Part shown: positions 23,235 to 30,894 of the stretch, in pieces | Layout: each line of letters opens with the position of its first letter | How positions within the stretch are numbered: the stretch's first letter is position 1 | NCBI RefSeq assembly: GCF_017948595.1 | Contig: NZ_JAGFBV010000029.1 | Location: 1-57,332, forward strand | DNA from: Flavobacterium geliluteum | GTDB lineage: Bacteria; Bacteroidota; Bacteroidia; Flavobacteriales; Flavobacteriaceae | Length of the DNA: 57,332 nt | Direction of reading: 5' to 3' | Made by a program: the position numbers and the translations under genes | Notes under the pieces: model-generated | What the model saw: only the letters and a program-made list of their open reading frames with translations | What the model was told of the DNA's origin: nothing | Database searches by the model: none

Positions 23235-23345
23235 GCTTTTTTTCAGGCAATTATCCCGCTTTTGTTCCAATCTTTTGTGTTTGCCGATCGCCATCGGCAA
23301 ACACAAAAGGATTTCCTCGTCAATCGGGGCTAGAGAACAGCATTT
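23235..23345. repeat. Degenerate intergenic repeat element, copy 2
   Basis: The centre is a perfect 17-bp inverted repeat (23272-23288 with 23293-23309, loop CGCC) made of CTTTTGTGTTTGCCGAT and its complement. The flanks TTATCCCGCTTTTGTTCCAAT and CAATCGGGGCTAGAG match the architecture of the element at 1884-2010. It is a non-coding repeat between rluB and the prenyltransferase, and may also terminate transcription. Confidence 0.6.
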
Positions 23346-23398
23346 GGCTTTTTTTAAACATTGTTCAAAGAAAAATATGTTAAAATTGATTTGTTTTT

Positions 23399-24352
23399 TT
23401 ACTTTAAAAGCAAGTTTTTACCATGCCACAAAACACTAGGATTAATCAAAACAATACAAAAAACACCCGAAACAATTAAGAATTTCAAGACGTTGTGAAG
23501 CACTAAGTATTGCCTCTTAGAGTTTGATTTCCATAGATATAACAAGAAAAAAATCATTACAGTAAAACAAATATAAAAGTAGAGATCCATAAAACCCACA
23601 TCATAAATGTTAATCAAAACATATACAGGAAAGGTCGTAAGAATCGTCAAGAAAGTAATCATTTGTTTAGAAACGGCCTCACCATATAAAATCGGAATCG
23701 TTTTGTAATTATTTACTAAATCGCCTTTTAGATTCTCTAAATCTTTTATCATTTCGCGAATCAACAATAAAAGAAATAAGAAAACAGCATGCGCAGAAAT
23801 CACCGCAAAATGACTTCTGTGATTTTCGATTTCTTCAAACGAAATTTTATTGTAAAAATATAGCAAAATGGCAAAAAAAGGAACAACCGCAAGCAAAGAA
23901 GCAGTCAAATTGCCTATAATAACATGTTTTTTTATTTTATGCGAGTAAAACCATATCAGGAAAATATAAGCAGAAAAGAATAAAAAAGCACGCCAAGAAA
24001 CAATCAGTGCCATGAGAGCCGCGATAAAATTTAAGGTAAAATAAACCGAAAGTTTTGTTTTTTGGCTCACCAATCTGTCCAACATCGACTTATTGGGCCT
24101 GTTGATTAAGTCCTTCTGACTGTCGTAAAAATTATTGATAATATAACCCGAAGCAATCGTAATTGCTGATGCAAAAACAATCAAAAATAAATTAAAATCC
24201 AGTAAAATATCCAATGCTCTTTTTTCTGGAGCCAGTATAAAAATAGCAGATAAATACTGTGCCAGTACAATAATCGGAATGTTGTAGCCTCTTACCACAG
24301 AGAACAAACTAACAATTTTCATTACTAAAAGTTTGTGCTGTCTGCTTAACAT
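23399..24352 (-). CDS. UbiA-type prenyltransferase (GGGP synthase-like)
   Basis: A 317-residue inner-membrane prenyltransferase with about eight helices. The first diphosphate-binding motif is NNFYDSQKDLINRPNK at 73-88 (NDxxDxxxD type). The second is REMIKDLENLKGD. This branch is annotated in Bacteroidota as geranylgeranylglycerol-phosphate geranylgeranyltransferase-like. Position next to mevalonate kinase and diphosphomevalonate decarboxylase supports an isoprenoid acceptor reaction. Which aromatic or polyol acceptor it prenylates cannot be read from the sequence. It is separated from mevalonate kinase by a 289-base gap with no visible gene. Confidence 0.82.
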   Translation of the reverse strand: MLSRQHKLLVMKIVSLFSVVRGYNIPIIVLAQYLSAIFILAPEKRALDILLDFNLFLIVFASAITIASGYIINNFYDSQKDLINRPNKSMLDRLVSQKTKLSVYFTLNFIAALMALIVSWRAFLFFSAYIFLIWFYSHKIKKHVIIGNLTASLLAVVPFFAILLYFYNKISFEEIENHRSHFAVISAHAVFLFLLLLIREMIKDLENLKGDLVNNYKTIPILYGEAVSKQMITFLTILTTFPVYVLINIYDVGFMDLYFYICFTVMIFFLLYLWKSNSKRQYLVLHNVLKFLIVSGVFCIVLINPSVLWHGKNLLLK

Positions 24353-24614
24353 TTTTTGATCGTGATTATAATTAGTGTGCCGAAATTTAAAAGTTATTTA
24401 TTTTAAAATATATCAAAAGCAATTTTTTTAACATGACTTTACAATCAGATCATAATTCCTAAATATGCTTCAAACTTTTTTCCATAGAATCATAGAGAAC
24501 CTAAGAGCATTAAAAAAAAGCAATAAATAATTAGGATTATTTTCCCAGACTTTCACTTAAACGTTAATTGTTATCCAATTATTTTTTTCAATAAAAATAA
24601 AATAACGACAGAAA

Positions 24615-24641
24615 CGTAAAAAAAGATTTTTTGAATCCTTT
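24615..24641 (-). terminator. Weak terminator of mevalonate kinase
   Basis: On the minus strand a 7-bp AT-rich stem with one G-U pair (AAGGATT/AATCTTT) is followed by T7. The rest of the gap up to the prenyltransferase start (24353-24614) holds no gene, RNA or repeat that I can support. Confidence 0.45.
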
Positions 24642-25580
24642 TTAGAACTGATAAACCACTTCTAATTTGTAGTCTTTCAAGGACATTTTGGCACGTTCTA
24701 AATCTTCTGTAAAACCAAGTATGTAACCACCACCGCCAGAACCGCAAAGTTTTAGGTAATAATCGTTGGTGTCGATTCCGTTTTGCCAAATTCCGTGAAA
24801 TTGCTCAGGGATCATCGGTTTAAAATTATTCAGAACTACTTTTGAAAGTTTTTTGGTATTGGTAAATAGAGACTTCATGTCGCCATGTAAAAAGTTCTCT
24901 ACGCAGGCATCAGTATATTTTACAAACTGGTTTTTAAGCATCGCACGGAAACCTTTGTCTTTCAGGTTTTCCATAAAAATGTTGACCATCGGAGCCGTTT
25001 CGCCTACAATTCCGGAATCTAATAAAAACACAGCACCTTTTCCGTCAAAACTCTGAGTCGGAATACCGGTTGCTTCAATATTGTCTTTAGAATTAATTAA
25101 AATTGGAATGCTTAAATAGCTGTTTAAAGGATCTAAACCAGAACTTTTTCCGTGGAAAAAACTCTCCATTTGAGAGAAAATAGTTTTGAGTTGCAACAAT
25201 TTCTCACGAGTTAAATTCTCTAAAACGGTGATTTTATCAACAGCATACTTGTCGTAAATAGCAGCAACCAATGCGCCACTACTGCCAACTCCATATCCTT
25301 GTGGAATACTCGAGTCAAAATACATCCCTGTTTCAACATCGTTTTTTAAAGTCACCAAATCAAAAGCAACCAAATCAGATTGTTCAGATTGTAGCTTTTC
25401 AAGGTAAATTGCAAATCTTTTTAAACTTGCATTGGATGCAATAGCTTCTGCAGAAGGATTTTCGTCTTTCTTTAGAGCACCATTGTAAAAATTATAAGGA
25501 ATAGAAAGTCCTTTTGAGTCACGGATGATTCCGTATTCTCCAAAAAGTAATATTTTTGAGTAAAATAATGGTCCTTTCAT
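24642..25580 (-). CDS. Mevalonate kinase (GHMP family)
   Basis: It phosphorylates mevalonate with ATP in the mevalonate route to IPP. GHMP motifs are all present: motif 1 around LLFGEYGII (12-20), motif 2 PQGYGVGSSGA at 93-103 (the ATP loop), the conserved FHGKSSGLDPL with catalytic Asp150, and motif 3 LCGSGGGGYILGF near 282-294. The 312-residue length is right. It lies in a minus-strand run after mvaD, but an inserted toxin-antitoxin pair now separates the two genes, and only 2 bases separate the toxin stop from this start. Bacterial annotation sometimes calls this group simply GHMP kinase. Confidence 0.85.
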   Translation of the reverse strand: MKGPLFYSKILLFGEYGIIRDSKGLSIPYNFYNGALKKDENPSAEAIASNASLKRFAIYLEKLQSEQSDLVAFDLVTLKNDVETGMYFDSSIPQGYGVGSSGALVAAIYDKYAVDKITVLENLTREKLLQLKTIFSQMESFFHGKSSGLDPLNSYLSIPILINSKDNIEATGIPTQSFDGKGAVFLLDSGIVGETAPMVNIFMENLKDKGFRAMLKNQFVKYTDACVENFLHGDMKSLFTNTKKLSKVVLNNFKPMIPEQFHGIWQNGIDTNDYYLKLCGSGGGGYILGFTEDLERAKMSLKDYKLEVVYQF

Positions 25581-25582
25581 AT

Positions 25583-25885
25583 TTATTTAATGTCTTTCTT
25601 TATATTATTTGGGTCTTGTCGTGTGTCAAAAACAGAGATAATCGTTATTTCTTTATCATTAAAAACATAGTAAAACGTCGTTTGTTTGGTCACAACACAT
25701 TTTCTAACTGTTTTATTTCTTTCGCTGCACGGAAAACTTTCAGGATGCAGAAGAATGGTTGAAATTGAATTATGAGATATTTTTAAAAAATTATTTTTTA
25801 TTTTTTCTGACCAATTATCTTCTAAATAAATTAAAATCATTTCGAAAGATTCTTCCGCTTTCAAAGTAAATTTAACTTTTCTCAA
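25583..25885 (-). CDS. RelE/ParE family toxin
   Basis: A 100-residue toxin-like protein. The pattern FTLKAEESFEMILIYLEDNWSEKIKNNFL, HPESFPCSERNKTVRKCVV and FYYVFNDKEITIISVFDTRQDPNNI is typical of the RelE/ParE fold. In RelE types it cleaves ribosome-bound mRNA; in ParE types it poisons gyrase. Which one applies here is not evident. It overlaps the upstream antitoxin gene by 14 bases. The pair sits inside the mevalonate cluster, 2 bases before mevalonate kinase. Confidence 0.85.
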   Translation of the reverse strand: MRKVKFTLKAEESFEMILIYLEDNWSEKIKNNFLKISHNSISTILLHPESFPCSERNKTVRKCVVTKQTTFYYVFNDKEITIISVFDTRQDPNNIKKDIK

Positions 25886-26105
25886 CGTAGTGGTGTCTTT
25901 CTAAGATCGATTCGTAACTTACAACTTCTCCTCTTTCAACTTGCTTAATTCCAAGCTCAATTTCCTCTTTTTGTTGTTGAGTCAATTCATCCCACCAATC
26001 TTTTTTCTGTTTCTTAAAAATCTTCCTAATAGACTTAATTATCGCTGGATCTTGCGTTTCAGCTAACATCTTTATCAACTCGAGTTTTTCTAATTGAATG
26101 TCCAT
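25872..26105 (-). CDS. Antitoxin of the RelE/ParE pair
   Basis: A 77-residue small protein: helical N-terminus MDIQLEKLELIKMLAETQDPAIIKSIRKIF, then WWDELTQQQKEEIELGIKQVERGEVVSYE and a His-containing end. This plan is that of Bacteroidota antitoxins paired with RelE/ParE toxins. It precedes its toxin with a 14-base overlap, the usual antitoxin-first order. No operator was identified in the short 30-base gap before it. Confidence 0.8.
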   Translation of the reverse strand: MDIQLEKLELIKMLAETQDPAIIKSIRKIFKKQKKDWWDELTQQQKEEIELGIKQVERGEVVSYESILERHHYVEKS

Positions 26106-26135
26106 AACCTAAATTTTTATTAAAGATACGTAAAA

Positions 26136-27218
26136 TTACAATGCAATAGCACCATCTCCAATTTCGTCACAAATGTACTGACCATTCTGGCAAAATGCAA
26201 CTAATTCGGCCTGAATAAATTGCAGTACTTTTTCTTTAGCGTTTTTAGGATACAAAACATGCACATTTGCACCAGCATCAAGTGTAAAACAAACCGGAAT
26301 TTGTGTTTCTTTTCTAAATTTCCAAATACCATTGATGATCTGCAATGTGTTTGGTTTCATCAAAATAAAATAGGGCATAGAAGTCATCATCATTGCGTGC
26401 AATGTCAAGGCTTCACTTTCAACTACTTTTATAAATGCGTCTAAATCTCCGTTTTCAAAAATACCAATAAGCTGATCCAGATTTTCATGTGCCTGCGCAA
26501 AACGTCTTTCGGCATAAGGATGATCGTGCATCAAATCGTGCCCAACGGTGCTTGAAACTTGTTTCTCGCCTTTATCAACCAACAAAATGGTATCTTGATA
26601 ATTCTTGAAATTTTCGTGAATTGTATACGGAAATTCAACTCCAAACAAATCCGAACTGTCTTTTATATTCTCTTGATTTCCCCAAACGACAACATTTCCT
26701 TTGATGCTTCGGCATGCGCTTCCGGAACCTAAACGAGCTAGAAAAGAGGCTTTTTTATAAAAATATTCATCAGTCATTTCTGGGTTTAAAACTTTTTCCA
26801 GATTCATAAAGTTCATTGCCAAAGCTGCCATTCCAGATGCAGAAGAAGCAATGCCCGAACTGTGCGGAAAGGTGTTTTGAGTATCAATCGTAAAATGATA
26901 TTCTTTTAAAAAAGGCAAATAAACTTCGACTCTTTCTAAGAATTTTTGAATTTTGGGTTTAAAATCTTCTTTTGGTTTTCCTTCAAAAAGTAAATCAAAA
27001 GAAAAAACCTTTTGATTTGATCTTTTTTCAAAAGCCAATTTGGTAATCGTTTTACAATTATTTAGTGTAAAACTCACCGAAGGATTGGCCGGAATCTGGT
27101 CGTTTTTTTTTCCCCAATATTTTACTAATGCAATGTTGCTTGGAGCGCTCCATTCGAAGTTTCCGTTCTCAATTGAGCCCGTATATTTTTTTGGAATAAA
27201 ATCTGTTGTTGTAAACAT
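26136..27218 (-). CDS. mvaD: Diphosphomevalonate decarboxylase
   Basis: It performs the ATP-dependent decarboxylation of mevalonate diphosphate to IPP, the last step of the mevalonate route. Family motifs: SAPSNIALVKYWGK (24-37), the GHMP ATP loop FPHSSGIASSASGM (117-130), RLGSGSACRSIKGNVVVWG and the C-terminal DAGANVHVLYP. The 360-residue length is standard. It starts the minus-strand isoprenoid set with mevalonate kinase and the prenyltransferase, and diverges from tspO across about 100 bases holding a strong dyad. Confidence 0.93.
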   Translation of the reverse strand: MFTTTDFIPKKYTGSIENGNFEWSAPSNIALVKYWGKKNDQIPANPSVSFTLNNCKTITKLAFEKRSNQKVFSFDLLFEGKPKEDFKPKIQKFLERVEVYLPFLKEYHFTIDTQNTFPHSSGIASSASGMAALAMNFMNLEKVLNPEMTDEYFYKKASFLARLGSGSACRSIKGNVVVWGNQENIKDSSDLFGVEFPYTIHENFKNYQDTILLVDKGEKQVSSTVGHDLMHDHPYAERRFAQAHENLDQLIGIFENGDLDAFIKVVESEALTLHAMMMTSMPYFILMKPNTLQIINGIWKFRKETQIPVCFTLDAGANVHVLYPKNAKEKVLQFIQAELVAFCQNGQYICDEIGDGAIAL

Positions 27219-27268
27219 TCAATAAAAATTTAGACAAAGATACTTTTTTTGGTTTATACCTTTTACAC

Positions 27269-27287
27269 TTTTTACAGGTTGTAAAAA
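27269..27287. promoter_or_regulatory. TTTTTACA-ggt-TGTAAAAA operator-like dyad
   Basis: A perfect 8-3-8 palindrome lies between the divergent mvaD (start 27218) and tspO (start 27319) genes. A near-copy of one half (TTTTACAC) precedes it at 27261-27268, and the dyad is loosely extended by ACA/TGT at its edges. It could bind a dimeric regulator acting on either gene. Confidence 0.5.
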
Positions 27288-27318
27288 TGTTTATCTTTAT
27301 AACTCAAAAAGATAAAAA

Positions 27319-27795
27319 ATGAACAAAATAATTCGAATCATAATAGGCGTAATCCTTTGCTTGGCAGTTGGATATTCGTCTTCGCAAGTTACAAGAGCTG
27401 GGGTTGAAACATGGTATCCAACGATCGTGAAACCTAGTTTTAACCCGCCCAACTGGATTTTTGCTCCCGTCTGGACCTTACTTTTTGTTTTAATGGGAAT
27501 CGCCGCAGGGTTGGTTTGGGATAGAATAAAGGAACAAAACGAAGCCGTAAAAAAAGCTTTAGGTTTCTTTCTAATTCAGTTGGTTCTAAATGCTGTTTGG
27601 TCGTATTTGTTCTTCGGATTAAAAAATCCAATGTTGGCTTTGATCGAAATTGCACTTTTGTGGTTGATGATTTATGAAACGTATTTAAAATTCATCAAAA
27701 TCAATAAAATAGGTGGTTATTTGCTTGTTCCGTATTTGGCTTGGGTGAGTTTTGCAATGATTTTGAATGCAAGCATTTGGTGGCTAAACAGATAG
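27319..27795 (+). CDS. TspO/MBR family protein
   Basis: A 158-residue five-helix membrane protein of the TspO (tryptophan-rich sensory/translocator) family, which binds porphyrins or other small hydrophobic ligands. Tryptophan-rich signatures include ETWYPTIVKPSFNPPNWIFAPVWTLLFVLMG, AVWSYLFFGL, and a final ASIWWLNR. Its position, divergent from a mevalonate gene, is compatible with stress-, light- or tetrapyrrole-linked control, but that is inference. Confidence 0.92.
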   Translation: MNKIIRIIIGVILCLAVGYSSSQVTRAGVETWYPTIVKPSFNPPNWIFAPVWTLLFVLMGIAAGLVWDRIKEQNEAVKKALGFFLIQLVLNAVWSYLFFGLKNPMLALIEIALLWLMIYETYLKFIKINKIGGYLLVPYLAWVSFAMILNASIWWLNR

Positions 27796-27807
27796 ATTTT
27801 TTCTGGT

Positions 27808-28533
27808 CTAATTTTTTTCAGTCGTTTGCAGTTTTTTGAATTGCTCGTTTTTGGCATATAAAAAATCCATTGTAGACAGGATATTGCTATTTTCTAAAAG
27901 TTTTTTAGACTTTGGGTCGGCATCACAGAATTCAATAAATAAATCCTTTTCTTCGGTATTGATTTTTAAATCTTTAGAGAAAAAATCTGGCGGACAGGTT
28001 TTTGCGATGAGTTTCTTAAATTCAAATTCAAATTCATTTTTTTTGGGCTTTTTTCGCTGGCCAATGGGTATTGATAAGGACATTCCGTTTGGAATAGTTC
28101 CGTCTTTATAACCCGGAATAAACCGAGTCAGATTCGCGGCTCTTTTATCTATATCGATCTGATTAATTGCCGATTGATCGAATTTTACAGACTCAAATTT
28201 TATAGTAGTAATGACAACTTCATTCAATTCCTCGGGTTTTAAAACCATATTTACAACAAGATTATTGGTTTTTATGTCTTCAGGGGTAATTTGCAATCGT
28301 TTAAAAAAATAATCTTTGGAGAAAAAAATCAAACTATCTTTATTATTTACCAAGATCGAAAATTCTCCTAAATCATCTGTTCGAGTGCTGGTTTTAGCAG
28401 TTTTATTGATGACCTCGACGTTCTTGAGTTTTAGAATCCCAGAAATAACTTTTCCGTGGAGTAATTTTTCTGTCTGCGATAATCCAATTTGATAGGTAAA
28501 TAAAGAAATTGTAGTAAGTAATTTTACTCTCAT
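27808..28533 (-). CDS. Carboxypeptidase-regulatory-like domain protein
   Basis: A 241-residue exported protein with a signal peptide (about 1-19, ending IGLS-Q). The region about 22-115 is a CarboxypepD_reg/transthyretin-like domain: LHGKVISGILKLKNVEVINKTAKTSTRTDDLGEFSI and the trailing LKPEELNEVVIT, the same pattern as at the start of TonB receptors. No receptor barrel follows. The C-terminal half (about 120-241) is charged with no clear match. It may be a periplasmic or outer-membrane partner of unknown role. It is convergent with tspO and separated by 12 bases. Confidence 0.75.
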   Translation of the reverse strand: MRVKLLTTISLFTYQIGLSQTEKLLHGKVISGILKLKNVEVINKTAKTSTRTDDLGEFSILVNNKDSLIFFSKDYFFKRLQITPEDIKTNNLVVNMVLKPEELNEVVITTIKFESVKFDQSAINQIDIDKRAANLTRFIPGYKDGTIPNGMSLSIPIGQRKKPKKNEFEFEFKKLIAKTCPPDFFSKDLKINTEEKDLFIEFCDADPKSKKLLENSNILSTMDFLYAKNEQFKKLQTTEKN

Positions 28534-28712
28534 CTAATAGTATTTATTTGAAAGTAAAATTATTAGAATAGTCTTAATGAAAACTTATCAAACCTGTAAA
28601 TTCTTGTTAATTTGATATTACTGTTTAAACAATAATTTACTGATTTAAGCATTGCTATAAAAACAGTTTTTTTATTAAGCTCTGAATTTCAATAAAATAA
28701 GTTCTGAGAATT

Positions 28713-29921
28713 CTAAATATTATCCGCCACAATAAAGCCACTTGTCCAGGCATTTTGGAAATTGAAACCTCCTGTGATAGCGTCAATATTCATGATTTCT
28801 CCAGCAAAATAAAGATTTTTATGCAATTTGCTTTCCATGGTTTTAAAATTGATTTCTTTTAAATCTATTCCACCAGCCGTAACAAATTCTTCTTTAAAAG
28901 TACTTTTTCCGTTGACTTGAAACTGTGCTTTGGTGAGTTGCGAAGCTAAATTTTGCAATTGATTTCTAGACAAATCGGCCCATTTGGTTTCGTGTTCTAT
29001 TCCCGAAGCGACAACTAAACTTTCCCACAAACGATTTGGGAATTCGAAAGGAGATTTTTTAGAAACAGCTTTTTTGGCATGTTCCTGTTTTAAATCTTTT
29101 AGGATTTTTTCGGCATCCTTGGTATCGACATCGTTTAGCCAATTCACAAAAATGGTAAACTGATAATTTTTATCGTGCAAAACTCGTGCTCCCCAAGCCG
29201 AAAGCTTTAAAATAGCTGGACCACTCATTCCCCAATGGGTGATTAGCAATGGTCCTGTAGATTCGAGTTTGGTGTCTTTTACGTTTACTGTCACTTGAGC
29301 TGCAACGCCTGGCAATTCTTTAATGCGGGAATCTTTGATATTAAACGTAAATAGGGAAGGAACGGGATTTACAATCGCATGCCCTTGTGTTTGCAGCATT
29401 TCCCAGATTTTAGGATTGCTTCCCGTGGCCAAAACTAATTTTTCTGTAGCATAATTGGTATCCTGAGTATCAATTTTCCAATGATTTTCGGCTTTAAAAA
29501 TCGATTGAACACTTTGTCCCGTTAATACTTTTATGCCTAATTTATGGGTTGCTTCGATAAAACAATCGATAATAGTTTGAGAAGAATTAGAAACGGGAAA
29601 CATTCTGCCATCATCTTCAATTTTGAGTGCAACGCCATGTTTTTCAAACCATTCTATAGTATCACCAGAACAGAATTGATGAAAAGGTCCGCGTAGTTCT
29701 TTTTCGCCACGTGGATAAAATTTTACCAGTTCGTTGGGTTCAAAACAAGCGTGTGTTACGTTGCATCTTCCGCCACCAGAAATGCGCACTTTAGAAAGCA
29801 CTTCTTTTCCTCTTTCTAAAATGGCAATTTTTAGTTTTGAATTTTTCTCAGCAATATTAATCGCCGTAAAAAAACCTGCGGCGCCTCCGCCTACAATGAT
29901 GATATCGAAATTTTTTATCAT
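28713..29921 (-). CDS. NAD(P)/FAD-dependent oxidoreductase, BaiN/HI0933 family
   Basis: A 402-residue flavoprotein. The N-terminal FAD site is IIVGGGAAGFFTAIN (residues 8-22). ISGGGRCNVTHACF (about 48-61) is the family signature. A C-terminal FAD-contact segment FAGEIMNIDAITGGFNFQNAWTSG closes it. Some relatives act in bile-acid or aromatic reduction, but for most members the substrate is unknown. It is monocistronic or loosely linked to the glycerophosphodiesterase gene upstream, separated by an 82-base gap with repeat words. Confidence 0.9.
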   Translation of the reverse strand: MIKNFDIIIVGGGAAGFFTAINIAEKNSKLKIAILERGKEVLSKVRISGGGRCNVTHACFEPNELVKFYPRGEKELRGPFHQFCSGDTIEWFEKHGVALKIEDDGRMFPVSNSSQTIIDCFIEATHKLGIKVLTGQSVQSIFKAENHWKIDTQDTNYATEKLVLATGSNPKIWEMLQTQGHAIVNPVPSLFTFNIKDSRIKELPGVAAQVTVNVKDTKLESTGPLLITHWGMSGPAILKLSAWGARVLHDKNYQFTIFVNWLNDVDTKDAEKILKDLKQEHAKKAVSKKSPFEFPNRLWESLVVASGIEHETKWADLSRNQLQNLASQLTKAQFQVNGKSTFKEEFVTAGGIDLKEINFKTMESKLHKNLYFAGEIMNIDAITGGFNFQNAWTSGFIVADNI

Positions 29922-29949
29922 GTTATTTTTTAGAACAGATTTTACAATT

Positions 29950-29990
29950 TTAAAAGACTAAAAAATCTGTATTAATCTGTGAAATCTAAA
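29950..29990. repeat. AATCTGT word repeats in the gap
   Basis: ACAGATTTT and AAAATCTGT form inverted arms (about 29936-29971), followed by AATCTGTGAAATC. The same AATCTGTG word recurs at 30779-30841. Confidence 0.45.
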
Positions 29991-30003
29991 GCTATTTTTT
30001 TTA

Positions 30004-30690
30004 TTATAATTTATCTGGAAAATCAGAAATTATTCCGTCTACGTTGTAGCTTTTTATTTTTCGAATTTCTTCTTCCGTGTTTACTGTCCAAGGTAAAACC
30101 AGAAATCCTTTGTCTTGCATTTTTTTGACATTCTCTGAATTTAATAATAGATAATCCGGATGAATTGCTTTTGCCTGGATGTTTTCGGCGAAAGCCAAAG
30201 CCAAATCCAGATCGTCTTCGGTTAAGACGCCAATTTGTATTTTTGAATTTAGATCATGTACTTTCTGAAGCGCATTCCAATCAAAACTTGAGACAATAAA
30301 ATGCTCGTAATTCCAATTTTTTTCTACAATATAGTCTTCGATTAAAGCGACAACTTTTTCTGAAGTTTCAAAATTCTTTAATTCGATATTGATCATGCCT
30401 TTTTTATTGACCAGATCAAGAACTTCATTTAAAGTCGGAATTTCATATTGACCGTCAATCAAAAACGATTTCAATTCAGACAAAGATAATGCATTTACAA
30501 GACCTTTTCCGTTGGTCATTCTATCGATGGTTTCGTCGTGAAACACCATTAGATGCCCGTCAGCACTTAAATGAACATCAAGTTCTACTCCGTCAGCATT
30601 TAAATCTAAAGCTTTCTGAAAAGCTTTTAAGGTGTTTTCGGGTTCGTAACCTTTGGCACCGCGATGGGCAATTTTTAAAAATGTATTCAT
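30004..30690 (-). CDS. Glycerophosphodiester phosphodiesterase
   Basis: A cytosolic 228-residue GDPD-family enzyme that hydrolyses glycerophosphodiesters to glycerol-3-phosphate and an alcohol. It opens with the active-site motif IAHRGAKGYEPENT (His9). GVELDVHLSADGHLMVFHDETIDRMTNGKG contains the metal ligands Glu/Asp and the second catalytic His. VLPWTVNTEEEIRK and GIISDFPD close the barrel. It has no signal peptide, so it acts inside the cell. It is flanked by repeat-filled gaps on both sides. Confidence 0.93.
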   Translation of the reverse strand: MNTFLKIAHRGAKGYEPENTLKAFQKALDLNADGVELDVHLSADGHLMVFHDETIDRMTNGKGLVNALSLSELKSFLIDGQYEIPTLNEVLDLVNKKGMINIELKNFETSEKVVALIEDYIVEKNWNYEHFIVSSFDWNALQKVHDLNSKIQIGVLTEDDLDLALAFAENIQAKAIHPDYLLLNSENVKKMQDKGFLVLPWTVNTEEEIRKIKSYNVDGIISDFPDKL

Positions 30691-30778
30691 TTTTTAATGA
30701 TCTTTAAAATACAAAGGTACAAAGGCGCAAAGAAAGAAAACGAATGTTTCTTAACTTTACAGCTTTAAAAAAATAATA

Positions 30779-30841
30779 GCCACAGATTAAAGTATTAAAA
30801 AAGATTTTTGAAAATCTGTGTTACTATCTTTAATCTGTGGC
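30779..30841. repeat. GCCACAGATTAAAG inverted repeat
   Basis: GCCACAGATTAAAG (30779-30792) is perfectly inverted at 30828-30841, with an inner GATTTTTGAAAATC dyad. It lies between the GDPD start and the GH13 stop, and may end transcription of the maltose operon. Confidence 0.7.
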
Positions 30842-30894
30842 AAACTCTGCTGAGAAGACACACTGCTGTGCGTTTCTGCGGGGATTATGGGTTT

